Shown in pieces: positions 20,343 through 30,788 of a stretch of DNA of 48,567 nucleotides; the first letter of the stretch is position 1, and every line of letters starts with the position of its first letter. This DNA comes from Caecitellus pseudoparvulus (Eukaryota; Bigyra: Bicosoecida), in contig CBFFRQ010000123.1 of the NCBI GenBank assembly GCA_965644315.1, positions 1 through 48,567 on the forward strand, in the 5' to 3' direction. The position numbers and the translations under genes are program-made. The notes under the pieces are model-generated. The model ran no database searches, had not been told where the DNA came from, and saw nothing but the letters and a program-made list of their open reading frames with translations.

Positions 20343-21506
20343 TCAACGGGCAGACGAGTGCCCGAGGCTGGTCGTCGTGTGCAGCGGTCGCCCCGAGCGC
20401 ACCCGTGTGCGGGTGTACTCCCCCATCTGGGCAGTCGTGCGCCCTCGCACCCTCCCGGCACCGCTGGTGTTGGGGCGGGCCGACCTATGGTAGTGCACTG
20501 TGAAGGTGTAAATGGCCCCCTTGGCCCCCTTTCCAGGGTGGGCGGGCCTGTCTTGGTACGGGTCAGACATGTGCGCTGGGAAGGCGCCAAACGTGCCTTT
20601 GGCGTGTTTGTCTGCCAGGTGGGGCTTGCTGCGGGCACCCCGCCGCCGTGCGCTGGCGCCACCCTGCGCCTCCTTCCACGAGTCAGGCCCGCCATCTGCC
20701 ATGTACTCAAAGGTGCCGAAGAGGCCGCCCTTCTTGCTGCTGGTGTTGAAGCCTGCGCCGTGCCGCACTCGGTGGCTGGTGTCCCTGGGCTGCCCAGCTG
20801 TGCCTCTGCGGTGGGGGTCGGCGTCCCCGCCCAGGTGCTGCAGCGGCCCGAAGGTGCCCCCCTTGCCACGTCCGAGGTTGTTTCCACGTGATCTGGGCGG
20901 GGGTGTGCGTGCGTGGCTGTGTGTGTCGTTTGCCCTGCGCGGCAGCGGGACATGGGCGCACTCACTTGTACGGCCCAGCGAGGGCCCGGCCTGCTCGGCG
21001 CTCACCCCCCAGTTTGGCCACTTGATCTCGCTGGATGGGAGCTGTGTCCAACGCAGGCTTGGAAAACAAGCCACCCTTGAACTGTGCGAGCAAGGCAGGC
21101 GTGGGGGGTGCAGTGCCAAGGCAGGCCTGGCGGGTCAAGTCGCTGTGCGACCTTGGAAGCTCACGTCTTTGCCCTGGGACTTGAAGGCGGGCTGAGTCAT
21201 GGACGGCTTCACCCCCCCCTGCCCACCACCTTGTGCTGATGCATCTGCTGATGGTTCCAGGGATCGGGGCCGCGTATCCTGCAGGCCCCCCTGGCCCCCT
21301 CGAAACCTGCGCCGCTGCGACGACAGGAAACGGGAGGGCTCTTTCGGTCCGTCCCCGTAGCCGTAGTCCAGGAACTCAGGCTTGCTCAAGGCACCGTCAA
21401 AGGTTGCCCAACGGGTGTCTTTCACAAGACCGCCCCTGTACTCTGGCCCTGGCCCCGAGAAGACATCAACGTTCTTCCGAGCTGTGGCGCCGCAACGAAG
21501 TGACAT
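20343..21506 (-). CDS. CFAP96: CFAP96 (C4orf47)-like cilia and flagella protein
   Basis: The exons are 21506-21165, 21081-20966 and 20892-20343, giving 335 residues (human CFAP96 is about 310). Joins are phase 0 (GTGAGC donor) and phase 2 (GTGAGT donor). The protein is built of short Gly/Lys/Phe blocks: DVFSGPGPEYRGG, PAFKSQGKDFKGGLFSKP, AGPYKSRGNNLGRGKGGTFG, FNTSSKKGGLFGTFEYM, and AKGTFGAFPAHMSDPY. The pattern FK.S.GKK.GG..GTF and the block GTFxxxPxHxxDPY match CFAP96, a sperm and ciliary microtubule-associated protein. Other microtubule-inner proteins use similar K/G/Y repeats, so the family call is moderate. The 3' end may continue past the conserved part as low-complexity sequence. The gene implies that the organism has a flagellum. 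Confidence 0.62.
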
Positions 21507-22123
21507 TGCTGGCTGGTGATGCTTGCGCAATGCAGGGGAGGCTTCAAAGATGCCGGAGGGCAAGGGGCGTCGGCTGCAGATGTGGTCCAGACAGCGATCC
21601 CACCAATCCTCGTATCAAGGCCTGACAAGTGCCACAGGCAGTGGCAGTGTGACGGAGCTGAGTCAGAGTGGATGGCCTGGTTGGAGCAATTGTGCTGCCA
21701 CCGCAAAACTGTGGACGCCATCCTGGACACCGCCGCTGCGCCCGGGCGCCGCACACCCAAAGGATCACACAGTGCAAGCCCATCGTAGCAGACTGGCACT
21801 TATTGTTGCGGGCACTGGGGCGTGGCTGTCGCAGCCAGGGCCACGCGGGCGGCGGCCGCTCAGGCACGTTGTGTGCTGCGCTGCCGCCGGCAGTGCCGGG
21901 GGCCCTGGGACAGTGAGAGGCCCCAGCCATGTTCTCACCCGTGCATGCCAAGGCATCAGCCAAGCAGCAGAAGGACAGCGTCGTGCACGCGCTCGTGTAG
22001 GTGCTGCGTGCGGTGTGCCTTAGCGTTGTCGCAGCGACCACAGGCAGCGTCCATCCCACCGTGCACGTGGCTGCTCTCTGCAGGGGGGTGTCCAACAGAC
22101 AAGTACAGCATGCAGCTCTAGGA
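21507..22123. promoter_or_regulatory. divergent spacer, CFAP96-like and the 1.8-kb-residue gene
   Basis: The 617 nt carry only short frames on either strand. None shows a domain or joins to a neighbour by a sound splice site. A shared promoter with both 5' UTRs is the simplest reading. No repeat is seen. Confidence 0.4.
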
Positions 22124-25100
22124 ATGCCGGTGGTGAAGGTGAGTCGCTGCCGGTGTCGTGCGTGGCGCGACCTGACGCATTCGCCCCCTCTGGCCCATCC
22201 CACAGCGAGGGCAGTTGCTTCGCTCGGCAGCAAAGACCGGCCAGCTCCTGCGCCGGCGAAGTGGCGCCACAGCACCGGCGTCGCAGGGTGGCACGAATCC
22301 TGAATTTGCCCTGGATTCTGCCCGCTCACATTCCCTGCCCCGCTCCGGCAGCCACACTCCTGCGGAAGCGTCTGGTGGCAGCATGCTGCTGACCAGCCAC
22401 GCCACGCCCCAAACCGCAGCGCGCCTTGGAAAAGGAAGGAAAGAAGAGCAGCCAACAGCTGTGTCGCTGTCAGGTGGCGTCGGCTCCACACCCCGCCTGC
22501 CTGCTCTGCATCGGGGGCCGTCAGTTCCCGCGAGTCCGGGGCGACGCAGCGTCACCTTCACGCTCACACACGACGAGGAGGGCGGCGAGGAGAGGGTTGA
22601 CGGAGGAGGCGACTGCGACATCTGCACACCCCGGTCCGACGTGCATGGTGACTCCACCTCTGGGCCGGGGCTGCCGCTCCAGCGAGGGACAAGCCCCCCC
22701 CTCCCGGGCACAGTGCAGGCACTGTCCAACCGCATCCCGCGAAGGAGGGGGGCAGTCCCGGCGAACAGTCGCCAGCTGCCCCGGTCTCGTGCATCTGCGG
22801 AACAGCGGACACAGCAGACGACCCCGCAGTCGCTTCCCCTGGCTCTGCCCTTCCCCCCCTCGAAGTCGGTGTCCATCCCCCCCCTGCAGCGCGAACCCAC
22901 AGTGCCCAAGCTGGAGCGCACACCTGTCAAGCTGCAGCGCAGGCAGCGGGCGGGTGAGGGGGAAGTGCCGCCTCCCGTGGACGATGTGGCAGCTGCAGAC
23001 ACGCGGCTGGGCTCGGACGCCTTCCGGGATGTCCCCGCCGACACGGCCAGCTCGGTGCTCACGCCGGCGCAGGAGGCCATGCTCCAGTCCAAGAGTCTGC
23101 AGCGCAAGCTGCTGCAGCACGTGCACGACCCGCGCTCCAGCCTGTACAGCAGTGGTCGGCGGGCAGATCGCCGGAGTCCGTTGGCGACGGAACAGGATGA
23201 TGACAGCAGTAGCGACGATGAGTCCACTGAGCCTGTGGGGAGGGGGGGTGCAGGTGCCCAGCGCCCGCCGCCCCGGCGGCAGCGCGAGGTGACGCACCCC
23301 CTCTTCCCAAAGGACACTTCTGCAAACATTTACTACGGCTCCTTGATCGCCCTGGAGGCGGATGACGGCGCCTTCCTTACAGTGGACCCCCGCACCGGCG
23401 TGGTCGCCTTCCAACAACCGACGCCGGAATGGGAGAGCAAGGGGTTGGAGCCCTTCCCCACCTTTGCCACGTGTGCTGCCATGGACCGCTGGATGCAGCA
23501 GAGCCTGGCACAGAAAGAGGGTGTGGCGGGGGCCAGCCCGCGGGCCGGCGGCGCAGGGCGCCACAGCAAGGTCCAGCCCAGCACCCGCGGCCTGACGGAG
23601 GCGGAGGAGGCGACACCCCCCATCCCAGGGCACAGGCTTCCCACGACGGGCCTGCCTGCTGGCGAGGCAGCCTCGGCGCTGACGGTGGCGCCCCGCCGGG
23701 CAGTGCAGCAGCTGGTGCGGGCGGCGCTGGACGCGACGAGCGCGTTGAGTCAGACCGGCCGCCCCGTGACACCTGCAGCGCCTCTGTACATCTTTCGGGT
23801 GATTGATCTGAAGAACCCCAAGAACCGCGGTGTGGTGCAGTACGGCGGCCCCCTGTGGCTGCAGCTGGTGTCGGGGCCAGGCACCAAGGGCTGGAGCAGC
23901 GGCGCCGTGCTGGGCGTGGGCCTGTCCCGCGCCACAGAGATGTCCAGCCTCGCCTCTGGCGTGCCCTTGGATGCAGCAGACCACAGCCAGCCAGCCCTCC
24001 TGGATGTGACGACACAGGAGGCGCTCGTGGACAACCGCATCCGCGAGCGCCTGGCGGAAGCGGACAGCAAGGCCCGTTCACAGGCCCACGCCGACGACGG
24101 CGAGGCTGGGGACGGCTCCACCACCTTCCTGACGCAGTCTGGGGGCGTGGGCGACACACAGAATGTGCCCGCTCCCGACAGCAGCCTCATCACCCGCCAC
24201 ACTGCCATGAACGCCCCGGAAGCAGAGACCACTGTGTCCGCTTTCCCGTTGTACAAGGCGTCAGCCTCCGCCTTCACACGGCGCCCAAGAGCAGTCGTGG
24301 CACGCGACCCCAGCTTGGAGACTGCCCTCGCTGCCGGCACACCTTGGCATGTGCCCCCGGAGGGTGTGCAGCTCACAACAACTGGCGAGCAGCGAGTTGT
24401 GCCCTTGCTGGACAGCGGCTCCCCCCGATCGCCCAGCCCCAGCGCAGCAGATCCCTCCGGTCGCTTTGGCGGGAGCATGCGAGTGAGTCACTCGCGCAGT
24501 CTGTCAGCAGGCGGCACGGGCGGCGCAGGCACCGCGCTGGAAGGCGCTTCCCACGGCTCCCCCCGCGTCCTGGCTGTGACCGGCCCGCCCCGCATGCCGC
24601 GGTGGACGTTTTCTGCCACAGAGGCGGCCCTGCTGTCAAGCTTGCACGGCAAGAAACGTGAATCCCAGCTAGCACCGCTGTTGGACGTCGTGGGGAACGA
24701 CTATGGCGTGCCGCGACCTGTGCCTGCCTTTGTGCCTGGGCGGGGCTTTCCCACCCCCTCCAACGGCGGCAGCGTGCACGGCCCGCCCTCCCTTCGGAAC
24801 CCTTCAGGCTTGTACAAGCTGGGCAGCCCTGCCTTTGAGGCGTTGGTGGGGGACATGAACGCGGCGGCTGAGCGCGTCGGGTGCTGGACCATCACCGCCG
24901 CCCTGCGCCGGCACCCCTCCAACACGCGAGATGCCGATGCCACACCCGACCAGGGCGATGGGGCTCTGGGGCCAGCAGGCGGCAGCGACTCGTCCAGCGA
25001 AGACGAAGGCACCTCCTTCACCGGCAACGTGCCTGTGAACGTGTCGCCGGAACACGCCCGGGATGTCCGGAACATGGATGTGGTGGTGCTCAGTCACGGC

Positions 25101-27653
25101 TCCTTGTTCCTGGCCTCGCACCACCGCAAGGTGCCGCCCAGCACCCAGCATGATGCCCTTGCTGTGGCAGCTGTGGCCTCCGGCCAAGGGCACGCAGCGC
25201 CTGCCAGACCAGGCTTCCCCGCTCCGTCCCAGACACAGCTGCTGGAGTTGCTGCTGCCGCAGTCGCGCCTGGCCTTCATGGACTTGCATGCCATGCGCTT
25301 CCTGCAGTTGGCGTCCCGGGACTCCCCAGCCCACCAAGCTGCCATGTGGCGCCGGCTGCACATGGTGGAGCAGGGCACGCAGGGCCTAGACACCCTGGCA
25401 GAAGTGGCCCAGCGGCGCCACGCAGCGTTGGGGCGCAAGTTGAAGTTCGCGCTGAAGGACGGCTACACCGCCGCCCTGCACCAGGCACAGATGGCCTCCG
25501 CGTACCAGAAGCGTTTTGGGCTGAAGCGTACGTTTTCGCACATCATGAAGGGTGAGCGGCCCAAGCCGACCCTGCTGCGGCGCCGTAGCTCGCGCCGCAG
25601 TGGCAGGGCCCTTCCCGGCACCCAGTCTACCCATCCCACCCTGAAGAAGGCTTCCTCCTCCACGCTCTCCCTTGCATCCACGGAATCAGCAGCAGCTGCT
25701 GAGGCGGACCAGCCTGGGCAGACATCCACAGCACCTGTCGAGCAAGGCCACTCCACCGTGCAGTTGGAACATGCAGACGCAGGCACCGTGCCACACATGG
25801 GCCCCAGAGGACACTTCATGGTGCACCGGCGGGGTCTGTTGCGCCTGCGTCTCATCGCCATATCAGAAGGCAACAGTGTTGGCGCCAGCTCCCTGCAGAT
25901 GGCGGCGGCGGCGACAGCTGCTGCCAGCGTATCTCCAGACGGAGCACCGCCCCAGGCTGCCACGCTGGGCACTTCAGCTGCTGCAGGAGGAGCCAGCGTG
26001 GAAGCTGGACAGACCGCCCGGGCTGGAGCGGTCAAGCCATCCCTCAGCACAGTGGTGAATGTGGTGGCAGCGCGGTCTGCCGGCGCTGGCATGGCTGCCC
26101 CTGTGGGCCAAATTGAAATCCTGGCCAGTCACCAGCTGAGGAGCTCCAAGAGACAGAGGCATGGCCACTCCGATGCCCAGCTACGACTGGCGTCCTCGGG
26201 CTACAGAGGTTCCCACCACGCCCTGCTCAGCGCGACTGTTGGCGGCGGGCGGGCCGCCGACCAAGCCGAGCGCTTCCTAAGTAACCTGGGGAATCACAAT
26301 GCCTTGCCCCAAGTGCAGCGAGGCGCCCACCGCCAGAGCCTTGCAGAGGAGGCGAGTGCACGAGATACGTCCCTGGTGTCAGCACGGGGGCCTGGCGGCT
26401 TGCAGGCAGCCAAGGCACGGGCAAACGCTTCTCGCGCGGCCAGTGCCATGGCTGCTGTTTTGTCCAAGTCCGAATCAGCTGGGCTTCTCGGACAAGCAGT
26501 GTCGGCGACGCCACGCAGTCCGAAGAGCTCCCGGCCCGCGTCGGCCACGGTGGCGCGGGTGCGGGTGCAGCCAGCCAAGCTCTCGTACCTAGAAGGGGGT
26601 CAGTACTTAGCCCCAAGCATGCACAAACACTCCGTGTCTGTGCTTCGCGCGGCGAACGAGGACTTTGTTCGAGCCGTGCTGCGCCAGCAGCGGCGCCTCA
26701 GTGACGAACACGGGGCGCCGCCTCAGACAGGCGTTGAGCCCAGGTCACCCTCCCGAGCTTCTGGCGAGTTTTTCAACTTCTCAACCCCACTGCACCCCAC
26801 AAAACTGCCACACACTGCAGCTTCACCCATGACTGCTCTCATGCAAGCTGCCAAAGCGCGACCATTGGAGCGCAATGTGGGCACCTTCGGAGAGGAAGCT
26901 GGAAGCGCCCCAAAGCGGGCTGCGCCCAAGCTCACGCCATCCTCTGTGTTCCTGTCAGTGTCCAAGGCACTCTCCCAAACAGACAGACAGGTTGTTCAGG
27001 CGTTGGCGGCTGATGAAGCACAGCAGGAGGCAAGGAAAGCCAAAGAAGCCGCCGCGTCATTGAAGCAGCAGCCGTTGGTGCAAGCGAAAGAGTTGGCATA
27101 CTCAAGCGCGCTGGAACGCAGGGAGGCGAGGCGCCTATCTGCACAACGAAAAGGGCACGCTACACCCACAAGTGTCGGCATGGGCGGCATCCAGGAGGCG
27201 GCCCCGACAAAGGGCACTTCGGCTGCATTGGAGCGAGGTCTGCTGGATGACGACAATGTGCAGGAAGTGCTGAACGGTGTGCCCGTGGACATGCGGTCCA
27301 GGTGGGATGCGGAGCTCCACGACGAAGCCAGGACGACAAAACTCATGCAGGACATGCGGGAGCGGCTGGAACAGCACCTTCACCTGCCTGGTGTTCCTGG
27401 AGGAGGTGCCCAGCCCGTTGGCAGTGTGGGCGAGCTCCTCAAAGCGATGCCCAAGTCACCGACGAGAGGTGTACCCCACGGCCAGGGACGGACGCTGCTC
27501 CATGGTGATGAAGGGAGTGTATCCCCTATGCGAGCGGGCGATTTCGCGCGATCTCTGGCGGAGGAGGACGAGCACATGCACTTCATCATTGGGCTGGAAG
27601 CCCGTCGAGCGCAGCGGGAGGAGGGTGTAGCTGAGCCCGCACAGCACGAATAA
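22124..27653 (+). CDS. large protein of unknown function with possible beta-trefoil segments
   Basis: The exons are 22124-22138 and 22206-27653 (67-nt GTGAGT...CACAG intron, phase 0), giving 1820 residues. The first exon encodes only MPVVK; the next begins RGQLLRSAAK. Residues about 370-410 read HPLFPKDTSANIYYGSLIAL followed by EADDGAFL. About 540-570 contain IFRVIDLKNPKNRGVVQYGG followed by PLWLQLVSG. Near 970 is VRNMDVVVLSHGSLFLA. This strand-rich pattern of 'functional context plus short repeats' recalls the MIR or IP3-receptor N-terminal beta-trefoil, but the match is by eye and weak. The remainder is Ser/Pro/Ala-rich and disordered, with a helical C-terminus. No membrane segment is seen. 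The stop codon overlaps an AATAAA at 27649-27654. Confidence 0.6.
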
Positions 27654-27654
27654 A
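27649..27654 (+). terminator. AATAAA poly(A) signal overlapping a stop codon
   Basis: The hexamer AATAAA includes the TAA stop (27651-27653) of the 22124-27653 gene. It lies 11 nt from the stop of the convergent TMTC gene. Cleavage 10-30 nt downstream would fall inside the TMTC coding sequence on the other strand. Confidence 0.5.
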
Positions 27655-27664
27655 GGCTGCAGCA

Positions 27665-30025
27665 CTACAATCCATACACACCCAGGCTAGCAAGGGCTTC
27701 GAGCTTGTCCTTCAAGACGTCATGCCTTGCCTGCAGCCAGGCGCTCGTCGGGTGGTGAGCCAAGGCTGCTTGAAGGACAAGGAGGGCATCAGAGTACCGA
27801 CCAGAGAGCTCCAGGGAGAAGGCCAGGTTGTTGGCAATGCCAGAGTCTGCAGGGGCTGTTGAGTAAGCTGTTTGGTGCCGCTCCAGCGCCTGCGAGAAGC
27901 GCCCCAACTCATGGAGGCAGTTCCCAGCATTGCTCCACAGCGCTGCGTCCCATGGCTCGTCCCTCAGCGCTGCCTCGAAATGCACCAATGCTTCTTGCGG
28001 TTTGCCGATGGCCTGGAGTGTTAGACCAAGGAGGTTGTGCACGTGGGTGACCCTGGCTGTGCCTGCGCTTTGCAAACCTTGGCGCAGTTCGGCGATGGCG
28101 GCGTGTGGGCCCAACAACTCCCGTGCGACCTGGGCACGATGGAAGTGCACGTTGGGAGTCATGGTCCCACAGGCCCCAAAGTCTTCCAGCAGAAGTTTGG
28201 CTAGCAAGAGCGACCTGGGGCCCGGCAATGTGCGGTTGTGGCGCTCGGCAAGGTAGCGTTCGGCCCAGCCGCCTTCTCCCAGAAGGATGTCTTGACCCGT
28301 GGACTGCAGTTTGGTCGCCAGGAAGTCGGACAGGTAAACCTGTCCAAGGTCATGCTTGCAGTCACATGGCGTCCGATGTGAAGCATAGATGCAGCCCCAA
28401 AAGTGGTGTGCAGCCCCTGATGTGTTGCGCATTCCCTGGTGCACCAGGCCCAAGTTGTGCCATGCAGAACCTGCGTCAGGGTAGATGTCAATGGCAGCCT
28501 GCAAAGCGTCTGCAGCGAGGGGCAAAGCGTCTGGTCTCTTCGAGTTGAGCAAGATGTTCGCATAGTTGTTCAGTGCCTTGACGGATCGAGGGCGCACTGC
28601 CACGCCCGCCTTGTACAGCGACAGCTCATCCCTCCAGTCCTCGTTCCGCACCACACTGCGCACGAGCATGGCAACTAGCACACACGCAAGAAGCGCCCAG
28701 GTGCCCTTTCTTCTCAATGTTGCTCGCCTGATGCTGGACCACTGCATCTGCTCCCAAGTCTGCGGAATGGGCGCTGCCCAAGCCACAGCGAGACAGAGTC
28801 CAATGCTAGGAATGTACAGGAGCCTCTCAGCAACCTCTGTTCCCACGAACATGACTGTGTTTGAGGCAGGTAAGAAGCTGGCAGCAGCGATCCCCACGCA
28901 CCACAGGAGTGTGGCTTGCCGCTTCGCCACTGACCGCCACAGCACTACGAATACGCAAGCGTACAACGCGACGCTCAGCACGTTGCGAGGGTCAGTCACT
29001 GCCTCGATGATCCTCGGAGTGTCGAAGCCATGGTCAAAGCTCAAATCGCTGGGCCACACAAAGAGCCAAGCATACTCAACATGGGTGTACGCCACCGTCA
29101 GCGTCCGGGCTAGGCCCGCAGGCATGAGGGCCATGCGGTTCTCCATGATGCTCCACTCGTACAGTGGCGCACCTCTGTGCACTTGCATCCGGAAGTGCAT
29201 GAAGATTGCGGCAAAGAGGAAGGAGCACGCGACCCGGCCCCGCGTGTGAGTGGCGTGCAAACCACTCAGCAGCCATGTCGGGCTGCTGCCGTCTCGCGCC
29301 TGCCCTGAGAGCTGGGCAGGACCACACAGCCACAAGTCGTAGAGGACGAAACCAGCCAGAACTGTGAATCCCACCTCCTTTGCAAGGGATGCAGCCGCAA
29401 CGAGAGCGTAGGCAGCAGCCACAGCAGCCCATTTCCAGGTCCAGGCTTGCCCGTTATGGCTGGCTCCGTATGCGAGCAGTGCCGCGACAAACAAGAGACC
29501 GCTGAGCAAGTCAGCCCTGCTCACTATGCCTGCAACGGCTTCCACATGAACAGGATGCACAGCGAAGAGCAGCGCAGCAAAAGCCGCTGCAGGCCCTGGC
29601 AGTCCCGCGAGCTCTCCCAGCGGGATGAGAAGCGCGCTGACAGCAGCATGCAGCCCGACGTTGGTTGCATGGAAGACCCAGGGCTCTCTTCCGGCCATCA
29701 AGTAGTTCAACTTGTATGAAGCAACTGTCAGAGGCCTAAAGCTCTTGTGACTTGATCTGCACGCGCACAGCGGGAGGTTTGCGGAGGGTCGCCAAGCTAG
29801 CTTGCATGGGCCAACGTACGGTGTTGAAATGTTCTGCCCCCAAAAATCATGGACAAGCAGGTTGCTCCACGGGCTTGATGAGGAGATGTCATCGTTAAGC
29901 ACAATCGCTGCGCGGTCGTCCCACACAAAGCCAGCTGGCAGCGTGTTGGCAAATGTGAGAACAGCGACGAGCGCTGTCAGAATCATCGCCTGCTGGCCCG
30001 GTCGCAGAGCCCAAGAGGTCTTCAT
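27665..30025 (-). CDS. TMTC: TMTC-type transmembrane and TPR protein O-mannosyltransferase
   Basis: The exons are 30025-29820 and 29756-27665, giving 765 residues. The ATG at 30025 starts MKTSWALRPGQQAM just before the first membrane helix. Landmarks are FVWDDRAAIVLNDD with the acidic motif in the first luminal loop, SHKSFRPLTVASYKLNYL, HPVHVEAVAGIVSRADLL and LAKEVGFTVLAGF, with about ten hydrophobic segments. The last about 300 residues are tetratricopeptide repeats (NNYANILLNSKRPDALPLA, AWHNLGLVHQGM, HNLLGLTLQAIGKPQEALVH). TMTC proteins are GT-C ER enzymes that transfer mannose to Ser/Thr of secretory proteins. The 63-nt GTACGT...GTGCAG intron is in frame without a stop; it separates FWGQNISTP from SSHKSFRPL, adjacent in the family. 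The gene is less GC-biased than its neighbours. Confidence 0.9.
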   Translation of the reverse strand: MKTSWALRPGQQAMILTALVAVLTFANTLPAGFVWDDRAAIVLNDDISSSSPWSNLLVHDFWGQNISTPYVGPCKLAWRPSANLPLCACRSSHKSFRPLTVASYKLNYLMAGREPWVFHATNVGLHAAVSALLIPLGELAGLPGPAAAFAALLFAVHPVHVEAVAGIVSRADLLSGLLFVAALLAYGASHNGQAWTWKWAAVAAAYALVAAASLAKEVGFTVLAGFVLYDLWLCGPAQLSGQARDGSSPTWLLSGLHATHTRGRVACSFLFAAIFMHFRMQVHRGAPLYEWSIMENRMALMPAGLARTLTVAYTHVEYAWLFVWPSDLSFDHGFDTPRIIEAVTDPRNVLSVALYACVFVVLWRSVAKRQATLLWCVGIAAASFLPASNTVMFVGTEVAERLLYIPSIGLCLAVAWAAPIPQTWEQMQWSSIRRATLRRKGTWALLACVLVAMLVRSVVRNEDWRDELSLYKAGVAVRPRSVKALNNYANILLNSKRPDALPLAADALQAAIDIYPDAGSAWHNLGLVHQGMRNTSGAAHHFWGCIYASHRTPCDCKHDLGQVYLSDFLATKLQSTGQDILLGEGGWAERYLAERHNRTLPGPRSLLLAKLLLEDFGACGTMTPNVHFHRAQVARELLGPHAAIAELRQGLQSAGTARVTHVHNLLGLTLQAIGKPQEALVHFEAALRDEPWDAALWSNAGNCLHELGRFSQALERHQTAYSTAPADSGIANNLAFSLELSGRYSDALLVLQAALAHHPTSAWLQARHDVLKDKLEALASLGVYGL

Positions 30026-30788
30026 TGTCAACTCCTTTGGCCCCTTTTTGAGCTGTTGGCCCCTACACACTGGGGCGCGCAGCCTGGCGCGGCTTTTTGG
30101 GGGCAGCAGCACATGCGAGGTACGTCCAATCCTCAAATAGCTGCCGTTGTGCCCAGCTCAAGAGTGACAAGCTGAGGCAGCGCCTGAAGTAGTTACGCTT
30201 TCAAACAGTGACAATAGGCTTTCCACTTTTGTGTCGCAAGGGATTCTGCTGTTCAGTCTGCGACTGTGGGCACGCTTGCTGCGTTTCTCATGAAACGCTA
30301 CCTTTGCAGGCCCAAGTTGACCGTATTTGTGAGAGCTGAGGTCTCAGAAATCACAAAAGGAGCACCATTTACGAGTTGAAATGATTCCGGATGGGGCTTG
30401 AAGATGCAGGGGTGCTAGCTGGGTGTGTGGCTTTCAGCTCTCCAAGTTGCATTGCACGCGCAGCGACTTTCGGCATCGCACGTGCCATGGAACTGTGTCA
30501 GGGAGCAGAGGACAATGATGATGTGTCTGGGCTCCTGCAGCCCCTGGGGTGCTCGTGAGACTGGCACTCGAAGGAGTGCAAACGAGGTGCATCGCGAGAG
30601 ACGGCAAGCGCGAGCTCTGCCCCGGCAGTGCAAAATCAAAGTTCACAGGCAGCTCCATGCCATGAAGCAGGATTTGGTATCACTACTTTTGCTGACCCGG
30701 TTGCTGCAGTTGGGGTTGTCCGGTCGCGGAAGAGCTGCCGCGCCCAGCACCCTGCGAAGCACCCGCGGCCGCTTTTGCAGGACACGTG
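30026..30788. promoter_or_regulatory. 763-nt divergent spacer, TMTC and acyltransferase
   Basis: Composition is clearly more AT-rich than the genes. Open frames on both strands (for example 30425-30814 plus) lack a domain and use non-ATG starts. I see no RNA gene or repeat. The stretch probably holds both promoters and 5' UTRs. Confidence 0.45.
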
